NCBI RefSeq assembly: GCF_042680725.1
Contig: NZ_JBHUEK010000018.1
Coordinates: 124,001-188,000 of the forward strand
DNA length: 64,000 nt
DNA from: Ferdinandcohnia salidurans
GTDB taxonomy: Bacteria; Bacillota; Bacilli; Bacillales; Bacillaceae_L
Direction of reading: 5' to 3'
Shown here: one piece after another, positions 23,134-32,037 of the stretch
Numbering within the stretch: position 1 is the stretch's first letter
Layout of the letters: each line of letters starts with the position of its first letter
The notes under the pieces: generated by a model
Seen by the model: only the letters and a program-made list of their open reading frames with translations
Database searches by the model: none
What the model was told of the DNA's origin: nothing
Translations under genes and position numbers: made by a program

Positions 23134-24255
23134 ATGAGTCGAGTTGAGTTAACTGACATCTCTAAATCCTATGATAAACAAAAGGATGTATTGGATGGCA
23201 TCACTGTTTCAATAGAGGAAGGTGAGTTTTTCGTACTTGTTGGTCCTTCTGGGTCTGGTAAGAGTACATTGCTTCGGATGATCGCAGGACTTGAAGAAAT
23301 TTCTGGGGGGATTTTGAAGATTAACAATGAAGTTGTGAATCATCTCCCTCCAAAAAATCGAGATTTATCTATGGTCTTTCAAAATTACGCCTTATATCCA
23401 CATTTAACTGTAGAGCAAAATATTCTGTTTGGGTTACAAGCTAGAAAAGTGGATAAAAAAGAACAGCAAAGAAGGCTGAAAGAAGCTGCAGAAATGTTAG
23501 AGTTAAGCGAATTGCTAAAGCGGAAACCAAGAGAGCTTTCTGGTGGACAAAGACAACGCGTTGCACTTGGACGTTCGGTTGTAAGCCAAGCCCCTCTATG
23601 TTTAATGGACGAGCCGCTATCTAATTTGGATGCTAAGCTTCGTGCGAATATGCGAGTTCAAATTCGGAGGCTGCAAAAACGTCTGGGGCTAACCATGATC
23701 TATGTTACCCACGACCAAGTCGAAGCGATGACGATGGGTGACCGAATTATGGTCCTCAATGATGGCAAGATTCAACAAGTCGGTCAACCGATTAATTTAT
23801 ATAATGAACCGCAAAATTTATTTGTTGCTTCTTTTATCGGTTCACCAAAAATGAATCTAGGAAAGGCTGTTATTTCAGAGGATGGGACACAAATAGTAAT
23901 TGAAAATCAACTTAAAATTTCAATCGATCCAACGATTGTAAAGGATATACCGAGAAACCGAAATCTCGTAGTTGGTATTCGCCCAGAGCATCTCATCTCA
24001 GGAATTGAAAAAGAAAATTATCTTACATATCTAGAAGCAGTTAATATTGAACAATTAGGAAATGAAACATCAATCGCTTTTGATGTAGGTTCAGAATTAT
24101 GGACGGCAAAATGGCCAGGGCAGTGGAACATCCACTTTGGACAAATGGTTCCTGTGCAAATTATGCCAGAATACATATTATTCTTTGATGGTGACACAGG
24201 AAATCTACTTAAATCTGCTGAACTGGGGAAGAAACAAGAGGTTGTAGCAATATGA
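23134..24255 (+). CDS. ugpC: ABC importer ATPase, UgpC/MsmX type
   Basis: About 373 residues: nucleotide-binding domain with Walker A GPSGSGKST, Q-loop FQNYALYPHLTV, signature LSGGQRQRVALGR, Walker B LCLMDEPLSNLD and the H-loop THDQVEAM, then a C-terminal MalK-like regulatory beta domain from about 240. It powers the Ugp-type importer encoded downstream. Because the sugar importer at 56.7-60 kb lacks an ATPase, this MsmX-type protein might also serve it; that is speculation. ATG at 23134 follows AAGGAGG by six bases. The stop overlaps the ugpA start. Confidence 0.9.
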   Translation: MSRVELTDISKSYDKQKDVLDGITVSIEEGEFFVLVGPSGSGKSTLLRMIAGLEEISGGILKINNEVVNHLPPKNRDLSMVFQNYALYPHLTVEQNILFGLQARKVDKKEQQRRLKEAAEMLELSELLKRKPRELSGGQRQRVALGRSVVSQAPLCLMDEPLSNLDAKLRANMRVQIRRLQKRLGLTMIYVTHDQVEAMTMGDRIMVLNDGKIQQVGQPINLYNEPQNLFVASFIGSPKMNLGKAVISEDGTQIVIENQLKISIDPTIVKDIPRNRNLVVGIRPEHLISGIEKENYLTYLEAVNIEQLGNETSIAFDVGSELWTAKWPGQWNIHFGQMVPVQIMPEYILFFDGDTGNLLKSAELGKKQEVVAI

Positions 24256-25196
24256 GTATGATCAGTCCAATCATAGAAAATGAAAAAAACTATGCTGCTC
24301 AAATGAAGAGAGCAAACAAGCAAAAGCGAATGACTAGTTTGGTAAAAGGAATTCTATTTTTATTGCCGTCTATTGTTTTGTTTGGAGTTTTTCTGTTTTA
24401 TCCATTGTTTAAGACCATTTATTTAAGTTTCTTTTTAACAGATGCAAAGGGAGCTACTACCGTATTTGTAGGCTTGGAAAATTACTTATACATGTTTTCC
24501 GATCCTATTTTATTAAAAAGCTTAAAAAATACTTTTTTGTTTGTCATCTATACGGTACCTGCAACTATTATAATCAGTTTGTTTTTAGCCGTCATTTCGA
24601 ATGAAAAACTAAAAGGGATTGGCTTTTTCCGAACTGTTTTTACGTCAACGATGGGTATATCGGTTGCCGCAGCTTCAGTATTTTGGTTGTACTTATTTAA
24701 TCCAACTATGGGGTTATTGAACCAAATCCTAAACATGTTAGGTGCGGAATCGATTGGCTGGCTTACAGATCCGAAATGGGCAATGGTTGCTATTGCCATT
24801 ACCACCATTTGGATGAACATAGGTTTTACATTTTTAATTTTGCTAGGTGGTTTACAATCCATTGAGACTTCTTTATATGAAAGTGCGGATATTGAGGGTT
24901 CAGGGTATTTTTATAAGTTTAGAAGAATTACACTCCCGATGCTTTCACCGACATTATTCTTTGTGATTACTGTTTCAATTATCAATTCGTTCCAAACGTT
25001 CGGTCAGATCGATATTTTAACACAGGGTGGACCAGCAAATGAAACGAACTTAATCGTCTATTCGATTTACCGAGAGGCATTTGTGAATTATCAATTCGGA
25101 ACGGCAAGTGCACAGGCAATCGTGTTATTTATTCTAATTTTAGTAATGACTGCTCTGCAATTTAAGCTGGGTGAGAGGAGGGTTCACTATCAATGA
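24252..25196 (+). CDS. ugpA: ABC importer permease, UgpA type
   Basis: 314 residues with six membrane helices and the cytoplasmic coupling motif ESADIEGSGYFYKFRRITLPMLSPT. It forms the translocation channel with the next permease. ATG overlaps the ugpC stop and its own stop overlaps the next start, so the operon is tightly translationally coupled. Confidence 0.9.
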   Translation: MSMISPIIENEKNYAAQMKRANKQKRMTSLVKGILFLLPSIVLFGVFLFYPLFKTIYLSFFLTDAKGATTVFVGLENYLYMFSDPILLKSLKNTFLFVIYTVPATIIISLFLAVISNEKLKGIGFFRTVFTSTMGISVAAASVFWLYLFNPTMGLLNQILNMLGAESIGWLTDPKWAMVAIAITTIWMNIGFTFLILLGGLQSIETSLYESADIEGSGYFYKFRRITLPMLSPTLFFVITVSIINSFQTFGQIDILTQGGPANETNLIVYSIYREAFVNYQFGTASAQAIVLFILILVMTALQFKLGERRVHYQ

Positions 25197-26008
25197 TGAT
25201 GTCATTGGGAAGAAAAGTAACCTTCTATATTTTATTGATCATTTCAGCACTTTTAATAGCAGGACCGGCTATTATGGCAATTGTCATGAGTTTCATGACG
25301 AACCAAGATATATTAACTGCCAGTATGCCGTCCAAGCTAACAGCAGATAATTATGTGGCTGCTTTTGAACGTTTTCCGTTATTCAAGTATTTGTTTAATA
25401 GTTTTGTAGTGTCGATTGTGATTATGCTCGGACAATTGGCTTTATCGAGTCTAGCAGCCTATGCTTTTGTATTTTTAGAGTTTAAAGGAAGAGATGTTCT
25501 ATTTTATATTTTTATTGCAACAATGATGGTTCCCTTTGAGGCGTCTATTATTCCAAACTTTCACATTATCCGTGACCTAGGTTGGCTTGATAACTACGCA
25601 GGCCTAACGATTCCATTCTTTGCCACGACGTTTGGCACCTTTTTGTTGCGACAGCACTTTAAACAAATTCCTAAAGAATTAAGGGAAGCGAGCCAAATTG
25701 CCGGGATTGGTGATTTTAAATTTTTCTTAACGGTCGTTTTACCTGTATCAAGAACGAGCTTAGTCACATTAGGGGTATACGGTTTTCTAACATCCTGGAA
25801 TATGTATTTATGGCCACTTCTTGCAACTACAAACGATACGGTTCGTACGGTGCAAATTGGCTTGAAACAATTACAAACACAAGAACAGTTAAATGACTGG
25901 GGTGTTATCATGGCAGGTGCTGTGATTGTCATTATCCCAACCTTAATACTGCTTTTCCTTGGACAAAAGAAGTTACAAACAGGTTTAACAGAGGGCGCTG
26001 TAAAATAA
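25193..26008 (+). CDS. ugpE: ABC importer permease, UgpE type
   Basis: 271 residues, six membrane helices and the EAA-type loop REASQIAGIGDFKFFLTVVLPVSRT. Partner of the UgpA-type permease. GGAGGG lies about ten bases before the ATG; start overlaps the preceding stop. Confidence 0.9.
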   Translation: MMMSLGRKVTFYILLIISALLIAGPAIMAIVMSFMTNQDILTASMPSKLTADNYVAAFERFPLFKYLFNSFVVSIVIMLGQLALSSLAAYAFVFLEFKGRDVLFYIFIATMMVPFEASIIPNFHIIRDLGWLDNYAGLTIPFFATTFGTFLLRQHFKQIPKELREASQIAGIGDFKFFLTVVLPVSRTSLVTLGVYGFLTSWNMYLWPLLATTNDTVRTVQIGLKQLQTQEQLNDWGVIMAGAVIVIIPTLILLFLGQKKLQTGLTEGAVK

Positions 26009-26046
26009 CAGTTTCCTCGAACATATAATAAAGGAGATGAAGAAAC

Positions 26047-27414
26047 ATGAAAAAATTGATGATGTTCCTTGCAATAGGTTTAGTTTTACTTTTAGCAGCT
26101 TGTGCGGGAGGTGAATCTACTTCTGGCGATGGTAACCAAAACTCAGGCTCAGATAAAAACTCGCATTCAGAAGAAAAGAGTGGGCCACAGGTTGTAACAT
26201 TCTGGCACTCTATGGGTGGTGCGGGCCAAGAAGCCTTAAATACGATTGTTGATGATTTCAATAAGTCTCAAGAGGAGATTCAAGTAAACGCAGAATATCA
26301 AGGTACATATGATGAGTCCTTAACAAAATTTAATGCTGTTGCAGGTACTGATAGTGCACCAACAATGATTCAAACTTTCGAAATCGGAACAATGTCGATG
26401 ATTAACAGTGGCAATATTATTCCGATTCAAGAATTAGTAGATGCAGATGGATATGATATGAGTGGATTAGAAGAAAACATTATTAATTACTACTCATTAG
26501 ATGGAAAGTTTTATTCAATGCCATTTAACTCGTCTACACCGGTTATGTATTATAACAAAGATGCATTTACTGCTGCTGGATTAGACCCTGAAACACCTCC
26601 AGCAACTTATGAAGAAGTAGAAGCTGCTGGTAAAGCAATTGCAAAATCAAATCCAGAAATGAAAGGCTTCGCTTTACAAGCATATGGATGGTTATGGGAG
26701 CAATTACTAGCGAACCAAGGTGCTTTATTACTGAATAATGACAATGGACGTTCAGAAACACCAACTGAAATTGGTTGGACAGAAGAAGAAGGAAAGTCCA
26801 TTTTTGAATGGGTTAAAAGAATGGTAGATGACGGTACATTTGCGAATTATGGCACGAATGGAGATAACATGGTTGCCGGATTTTTAGCGGGAGATGTATC
26901 GATGTTCTTACAATCATCAGCTAGTGCTAGAGATGTGATCGATAATGCTCCATTTGAAGTAGGAATTGCATTCCTTCCACACCCTGAAAATAAGGAACGT
27001 GAAGGGGTAGTCATTGGTGGAGCAAGTCTTTGGATGATCGATGGAAAACCAGAAGCAGAAACAAAGGCTGCATGGGAATTTATGAAATATTTACAAACAC
27101 CTGAAGTACAAGCGAAATGGCATGTTGGTACAGGTTACTTTGCGATCAACCCAGCTGCGTACGAGGAACAATTGGTCATAGATGCTCATGCAGAAAAACC
27201 ACAATTACGTGTAACAGTCGATCAATTACAAGCAACTGAATCATCATTTGCAACTCAAGGTGCTTTAATGGATATGCTTCCACAAGGAAGAAAAGTAATG
27301 GAAACAGCGCTTGAATCCGTATATAATGGCGGATCTGTAGATGAAGCCTATACGACTGCAGTAGACCAATTCAACAAAGCAATCGAACAGGCAAACAAAG
27401 CAAGAACAAAATAA
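26047..27414 (+). CDS. ugpB: ABC importer solute-binding lipoprotein, UgpB type
   Basis: 455 residues. Lipoprotein signal with lipobox LLLAAC (Cys at about 19), then a polar linker and a family-1 sugar/glycerophosphate-binding fold: VVTFWHSMGG, DSAPTMIQTFEIG, YYNKDAF, GYFAINPAAY. It captures glycerol-3-phosphate or glycerophosphodiesters outside the membrane for the UgpACE complex. The gene after it encodes a phosphodiesterase, which supports the Ugp assignment over a plain sugar importer. Confidence 0.85.
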   Translation: MKKLMMFLAIGLVLLLAACAGGESTSGDGNQNSGSDKNSHSEEKSGPQVVTFWHSMGGAGQEALNTIVDDFNKSQEEIQVNAEYQGTYDESLTKFNAVAGTDSAPTMIQTFEIGTMSMINSGNIIPIQELVDADGYDMSGLEENIINYYSLDGKFYSMPFNSSTPVMYYNKDAFTAAGLDPETPPATYEEVEAAGKAIAKSNPEMKGFALQAYGWLWEQLLANQGALLLNNDNGRSETPTEIGWTEEEGKSIFEWVKRMVDDGTFANYGTNGDNMVAGFLAGDVSMFLQSSASARDVIDNAPFEVGIAFLPHPENKEREGVVIGGASLWMIDGKPEAETKAAWEFMKYLQTPEVQAKWHVGTGYFAINPAAYEEQLVIDAHAEKPQLRVTVDQLQATESSFATQGALMDMLPQGRKVMETALESVYNGGSVDEAYTTAVDQFNKAIEQANKARTK

Positions 27415-27420
27415 ATGATT

Positions 27421-27466
27421 GGGACACGGGGACAGGTACCGTGTCCCACCATTTTTTTACAAAAAG
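27421..27466. repeat. GGGACA palindromic repeat, copy 10 (single unit)
   Basis: GGGACACGGGGACAGG-TACCGTGTCCC with one substitution in the 3' arm, then ACCATTTTTTTACAAAAAG. It starts a few bases after the ugpB stop. Confidence 0.85.
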
Positions 27467-27525
27467 TATTATAAGAAGAGTACGGATAATACACTTTTAA
27501 AAACGTATGTAAAGGGTGACTTTCG

Positions 27526-28380
27526 ATGACGAAAATTTATGGACACCGTGGAGCAAAGGGGACATATCCAGAGAATACTTTACTTAGTTTACAAAAAGCG
27601 ATTGATCAGGGTGTTGATGGTTTGGAATTAGATGTCCATTTAACAAAGGATGGGGAAGTTGTTGTGATCCATGATGAGACGCTCGAACGGACAACAACAG
27701 GCTCGGGTTGGATAAAAGATTTAACATTAGCTGAAATCAAACAATACAGCGCTGGAAAACCATTTACTCACTTTCATGAATATGAAGAAGCTTGGGATAA
27801 CGAGCAAGTTCCCACTCTTAAAGAGGTTCTAGAATTACTCGCGCCCTACCAAATTGAACTTAATATCGAGCTAAAAACGTACTTGGTACCTTATGAAGGA
27901 ATCGAGGAGAAGATCCTACAAATCGTTCATCAGTATGGAAAGGATCTAGAGATTATCTATTCATCATTCCATTTGCCCTCGATATTAAGAATCAAGCAAC
28001 TCAATCCGAATGCGATAATAGCTTGGTTATTAAATGAGGGGGTTTCCCTTCCGCACGATTATTTGACTGCATTAGATTTAGACGCTTTTCACTTAAACAA
28101 ATCGATTCTCCTACCAAAGGGGGAAATGTTCAAGCAAGTGTTACAAATAAGTAAGCAATTCCCAATGTATTTTCCATTAGAAGTCGTTCATTATCTTAAC
28201 AAAAAGGTTAATGAGGATAATGAGAAGAGTTTCCACCATCTTTTTGATAAGGTAAGGGTTTGGACGGTTAATGAACCTAATGAAATCGAAAAATTACTTA
28301 GCCTGCAAGTCAATGCAATCATTACCGATTATCCTGAAAGAGCAATCCGTATTAGAAATGAAATGATGAAATTAGTATAA
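27526..28380 (+). CDS. Cytosolic glycerophosphodiester phosphodiesterase (UgpQ-like)
   Basis: 284 residues, TIM-barrel GDPD fold. Catalytic and metal-binding stretches: YGHRGAKGTYPENT, GVDGLELDVHLTKDGEVVVIHDETLERTT, and NIELKTY. No signal peptide, so it acts inside the cell on imported glycerophosphodiesters, releasing glycerol-3-phosphate and an alcohol. It is the last gene of the ugp cluster, after one repeat copy. Confidence 0.92.
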   Translation: MTKIYGHRGAKGTYPENTLLSLQKAIDQGVDGLELDVHLTKDGEVVVIHDETLERTTTGSGWIKDLTLAEIKQYSAGKPFTHFHEYEEAWDNEQVPTLKEVLELLAPYQIELNIELKTYLVPYEGIEEKILQIVHQYGKDLEIIYSSFHLPSILRIKQLNPNAIIAWLLNEGVSLPHDYLTALDLDAFHLNKSILLPKGEMFKQVLQISKQFPMYFPLEVVHYLNKKVNEDNEKSFHHLFDKVRVWTVNEPNEIEKLLSLQVNAIITDYPERAIRIRNEMMKLV

Positions 28381-28384
28381 ATGG

Positions 28385-28432
28385 TGGGACACAGGGACAG
28401 GTCCCGTGTCCCATACTTATTTTTACAAAAGG
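28385..28432. repeat. GGGACA palindromic repeat, copy 11 (single unit)
   Basis: GGGACACAGGGACAGGTCCC then GTGTCCCAT and TTTTTACAAAAGG, starting a few bases after the phosphodiesterase stop. Confidence 0.85.
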
Positions 28433-28449
28433 ACTCTCAATAGTAACCA

Positions 28450-28497
28450 AAAAAGCCTAACTTCTCGAACGATTGAGAAATTAGGCTCATTTTTTTG
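28450..28497. terminator. Bidirectional terminator between convergent genes
   Basis: AGCCTAACTTCTC pairs with GAGAAATTAGGCT, with A and T tracts on opposite sides. It can stop both the ugp operon and the minus-strand secreted protein gene. Confidence 0.85.
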
Positions 28498-28504
28498 ATA
28501 AAAG

Positions 28505-30202
28505 TTATCTATCTTTTATAGGGTGGTTTTTATTAAGTTTCCCTTGCTTTACTTGGATTTCATTAACAGAAACAGTGCCGCTTACCTCATTACCTACTAA
28601 AACAAGTGGATTTCCAGTAGGACTTTCATTATGAGCAATAAATTCAAGCCCCTCAGGTGCCACATCACCAGCTATTGCCTGCGAAAAATCTCTAGTATTT
28701 GTATAGTCTGTAAACTGAGGATTTTGTGGATCGGTAATGTTATATGTCATGACTCCACCAATTCTCTCAAGCCCAACAAATGCATATACTTGATTTCCAA
28801 TTACGCCTACCTTCACATCTTCAGGCTCAGGTCCCTTTTTGGCGCTGCGCTTTTCAAATGTATCATCGTCGTTAGACCAGTTGAAGTTTTCTGGAAAACG
28901 TTCTGCAGTGATCTTTTCGAAATCACTTCCACTATCATAAACAAGCTCCATTTTATCAGCCATCCAAATCGAGAATGAACGGCCACCCAAAGTATAAATG
29001 GCATCATTTCCCCGATCAGTCAGTACTTCAAGTTTACTATAACCATTATCGGGGTTTTTCATTTTCTCCAATGCGTCTTGTGCTTCTTTTGCTGTCATTC
29101 CTTTAAACAAATCTGTGTCTAGCGAAATTTTATCTTTTACATCTTTAAAGTCTGCAACATTAATAAAATCCGATTCATCCTCTGGCCATTCTGTTGCATC
29201 CCCTTCATTAGCTGTAATAAGATAATCGACGCCACGGATGGTTACATGTGCAATCCCATCTGGCATATAGGCACCTAGGATCGGAAGTTTTTCAATGTTT
29301 ACTTTATCATCTCTAGCTGCATCTAATTCATTCCCTGCCATTGAATGGTCTTTATAACCAAGGGATTTAACTGATAAAACTTTGCCTTTTTCAACATCAA
29401 TCGTCGCAATAGCATTGTTCTCTTGAAGAGTAACATATGCTTTCTTACCATTTTTTGAAACCGCAATGTATTCTGGCTCAAAATCTTTACTAGCATCTGC
29501 TTTTGTCCCATTCTTACGAATATGTACATCATCATCAATCACACTTGGATCATCAAAAGTAAGATGTGTAACTTTTCCAGAGGTCACTTCCACAATTGTA
29601 ATCGATCCCTCGGGGTCTTCCGTATGCAGACCTCCACGCGGTTCGCCTTCGTTCGCTGATAAAATGTACTTTCCATTAGATGTTATTTTAACCATGTCAG
29701 GTTGTACACCTGCATCAAAGGTTTTTTGAATGTCGCCATCAGGATTCATTACCACAATTTTTCCGTTTTTTGTATAATCCGCTTCTTGAACGGCAGCAAC
29801 AATTATATTACGTGAGCTATTAATATCAATACTTGTTAAGTCACCATATGTAAACGTGTCGGAGTTCACGACGTCAGCAATATTAATAGATCTTTCTTTT
29901 TGTAGTTCCGTTACAGTGTCTGTAGATCTTAAATCTTTAAGACTCACAATATCAATGGTCTGTCCATGACCATTAATAACATAGAACTTTTGGTTGGCAG
30001 CATTATATTTAACTATTTCAGCAATGCCACCATCTTCATTGGTTAACCCTATGCTATAGCCTGCAATTTTATTTACTTCATTGGGAGTTGAAAAATCTGT
30101 TTTCGCATATACATGATTACCGCTAATCGGGCTTACTGAACTTAGCAAAAAACCGGTTAATAAAACCTTACTGAACATTTTGAGCTTTGAATTACTTTTC
30201 AT
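28505..30202 (-). CDS. Secreted choice-of-anchor-I-type beta-propeller protein
   Basis: About 565 residues. N-terminal signal peptide (MKSNSKLKMFSKVLLTGFLLSSVSP). The rest shows recurring beta-propeller blades, with GQTIDIVSL, GDLTSIDINSSRNIIV, PDMVKITSNGKYILSANEGEPR, PEYIAVSKNGKKAYVTLQENNAIATID and DYLITANEGDATEW. This is the pattern of the choice-of-anchor-I / alkaline-phosphatase-like esterase proteins, often extracellular and phosphate-regulated. Its location beside the ugp operon is consistent with phosphate scavenging. ATG at 30202 follows GGAGG; activity is not established. Confidence 0.78.
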   Translation of the reverse strand: MKSNSKLKMFSKVLLTGFLLSSVSPISGNHVYAKTDFSTPNEVNKIAGYSIGLTNEDGGIAEIVKYNAANQKFYVINGHGQTIDIVSLKDLRSTDTVTELQKERSINIADVVNSDTFTYGDLTSIDINSSRNIIVAAVQEADYTKNGKIVVMNPDGDIQKTFDAGVQPDMVKITSNGKYILSANEGEPRGGLHTEDPEGSITIVEVTSGKVTHLTFDDPSVIDDDVHIRKNGTKADASKDFEPEYIAVSKNGKKAYVTLQENNAIATIDVEKGKVLSVKSLGYKDHSMAGNELDAARDDKVNIEKLPILGAYMPDGIAHVTIRGVDYLITANEGDATEWPEDESDFINVADFKDVKDKISLDTDLFKGMTAKEAQDALEKMKNPDNGYSKLEVLTDRGNDAIYTLGGRSFSIWMADKMELVYDSGSDFEKITAERFPENFNWSNDDDTFEKRSAKKGPEPEDVKVGVIGNQVYAFVGLERIGGVMTYNITDPQNPQFTDYTNTRDFSQAIAGDVAPEGLEFIAHNESPTGNPLVLVGNEVSGTVSVNEIQVKQGKLNKNHPIKDR

Positions 30203-30407
30203 CGTATTGCCTCCACGTATCATATTCTATCTAAATCCAGGTGATCCGACAGATATAGCAATTGTAACCTAGCATTATTTCAACACTATTGAGTAATTGT
30301 AAAGAATTATTTGATTGTTTATTAAAAATTCAAACCACATCGTCTCATCCCTCAAAAATGTATAAGGAATCTAGGGATTAGCAATTATAACTGTAGGAGG
30401 GGAATCT

Positions 30408-31835
30408 ATGGAATGGTTTGGTAGTACATTAGGTGAAATCAATACATTTTTATATTCGTATTTATTAATTATATTGTTGGTTGGAGTGGGTCTTTTTTTT
30501 ACGGTTAAAACAGGTTTTATTCAATTCCGATTAATTTCAGATATGTTTAAAGTGATTACGGAAAAAACTCCAAGAGATGAATCAGGAAAAAAAGGGATCT
30601 CTTCTTTTCAGGCTTTTACCATTTCTGCTGCTTCTCGGATTGGGACAGGGAATATTGCTGGAGTTGCAACGGCAATTGCCCTTGGGGGACCTGGTGCTAT
30701 TTTTTGGATGTGGATGATTGCGCTAATTGGGGGGGCAACTTCACTAGTTGAAAGTACACTCGCACAAGTATATAAAATCAAGGATCACGATACTGGGTTG
30801 TATCGTGGTGGTCCCGCCTATTATATAGAAAAAGGCTTAAATAAAAGGTGGATGGGCATCATTTTTGCCGTGGTTATTACATTTACATATGGTTTTGTGT
30901 TTAATGCTGTACAAGCAAATACGATAACCATCGCATTTGAAGAAAGCTTCGGTACTAATCGGGTTGTAGTGGGAATAATAATTGCGGTTATAACAGGTAT
31001 TATTGTCTTTGGTGGATTAAAGCGTATTGTAAGTGTCACTCAAATTATTGTTCCGGTTATGGCAGTTCTGTATATCATCATCGCACTTCTTGTTGTCATC
31101 ATAAATATTACAGAGCTCCCCAATGTGTTGATGTTAATCATTAAATCAGCTTTTGGATTCGAAGAAGCCTTTGCTGGTTTGCTAGGGGCAGCAATCATGA
31201 ATGGGATAAAACGTGGTTTATTCTCAAATGAAGCGGGAATGGGATCTGCTCCGAATGCAGCGGCAACTGCATCTGTTACTCACCCAGTGAAACAAGGTTT
31301 AATTCAAACCCTAGGGGTTTTTATTGATACATTATTAGTTTGTACGGCAACAGCTGCTATCGTATTACTAAGTGATGCGTATCTTCAATCCGACGCTGCT
31401 TCTGTTAACTTAACTCAAGTTTCCTTAGCCGAGAATTTAGGCGAGTGGGCAGGGATATTTTTAGCTATAGCTGTATTTCTGTTTGCTTTCAGCTCAATTA
31501 TCGGCAATTACTACTACGGTGAAACAAATATTGAATTTATTAATGAATCAAAAATTGGTTTAAGTGTATTCCGTATTTTTGTTGTGGTCTTTGTGCTATT
31601 TGGTTCCATTGCAAAAGTACAAATTGTCTGGGATTTAGCAGATCTCTTTATGGCCATCATGGCAATCATAAACTTACTTGCAATTCTGCTGCTTTGGAAG
31701 ATAGTAAAGCAAGTTATTCAAGATTATGTTGTCCAACGAAAACAAGGCAAAGACCCAGTATTCTACAAGAAAAACGTTTCAAATCTGGGTGATGTTGAAT
31801 GTTGGGGAGAAGAAGAAAAAAGCCGGTTGCATTAA
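30408..31835 (+). CDS. AGCS-family alanine/glycine:Na+ symporter
   Basis: 475 residues, about eleven membrane helices. Family signatures include FQAFTISAASRIGTGNIAGVATAI, GPGAIFWMWMIALIG, YRGGPAYYIEKGL and NGIKRGLFSNEAGMGSAPNAAATA. These carriers import alanine, glycine or related small amino acids with Na+. The AGGAGGGG before the ATG is strong. A terminator follows. Confidence 0.93.
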   Translation: MEWFGSTLGEINTFLYSYLLIILLVGVGLFFTVKTGFIQFRLISDMFKVITEKTPRDESGKKGISSFQAFTISAASRIGTGNIAGVATAIALGGPGAIFWMWMIALIGGATSLVESTLAQVYKIKDHDTGLYRGGPAYYIEKGLNKRWMGIIFAVVITFTYGFVFNAVQANTITIAFEESFGTNRVVVGIIIAVITGIIVFGGLKRIVSVTQIIVPVMAVLYIIIALLVVIINITELPNVLMLIIKSAFGFEEAFAGLLGAAIMNGIKRGLFSNEAGMGSAPNAAATASVTHPVKQGLIQTLGVFIDTLLVCTATAAIVLLSDAYLQSDAASVNLTQVSLAENLGEWAGIFLAIAVFLFAFSSIIGNYYYGETNIEFINESKIGLSVFRIFVVVFVLFGSIAKVQIVWDLADLFMAIMAIINLLAILLLWKIVKQVIQDYVVQRKQGKDPVFYKKNVSNLGDVECWGEEEKSRLH

Positions 31836-31840
31836 TAATT

Positions 31841-31874
31841 AAAACGAATTCCGAAAATGGGATTCGTTTTTTTA
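31841..31874 (+). terminator. Intrinsic terminator after the AGCS gene
   Basis: AAACGAATTCC pairs with GGGATTCGTTT, followed by T's. Confidence 0.83.
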
Positions 31875-32037
31875 TGTGCATCCGAGATAAGGACATTGAC
31901 TAATCAAATAAAATAAATTATGATTATCGCAGTAAAAAGCTTAAAAGCATAAAAGCTTTAAAGTGTTAAAGTAACATTAGAATCTTCTAAACTATTAAAG
32001 TGCTAAGTTAATTTTTTATGGACTGGTGGGGGAAACG

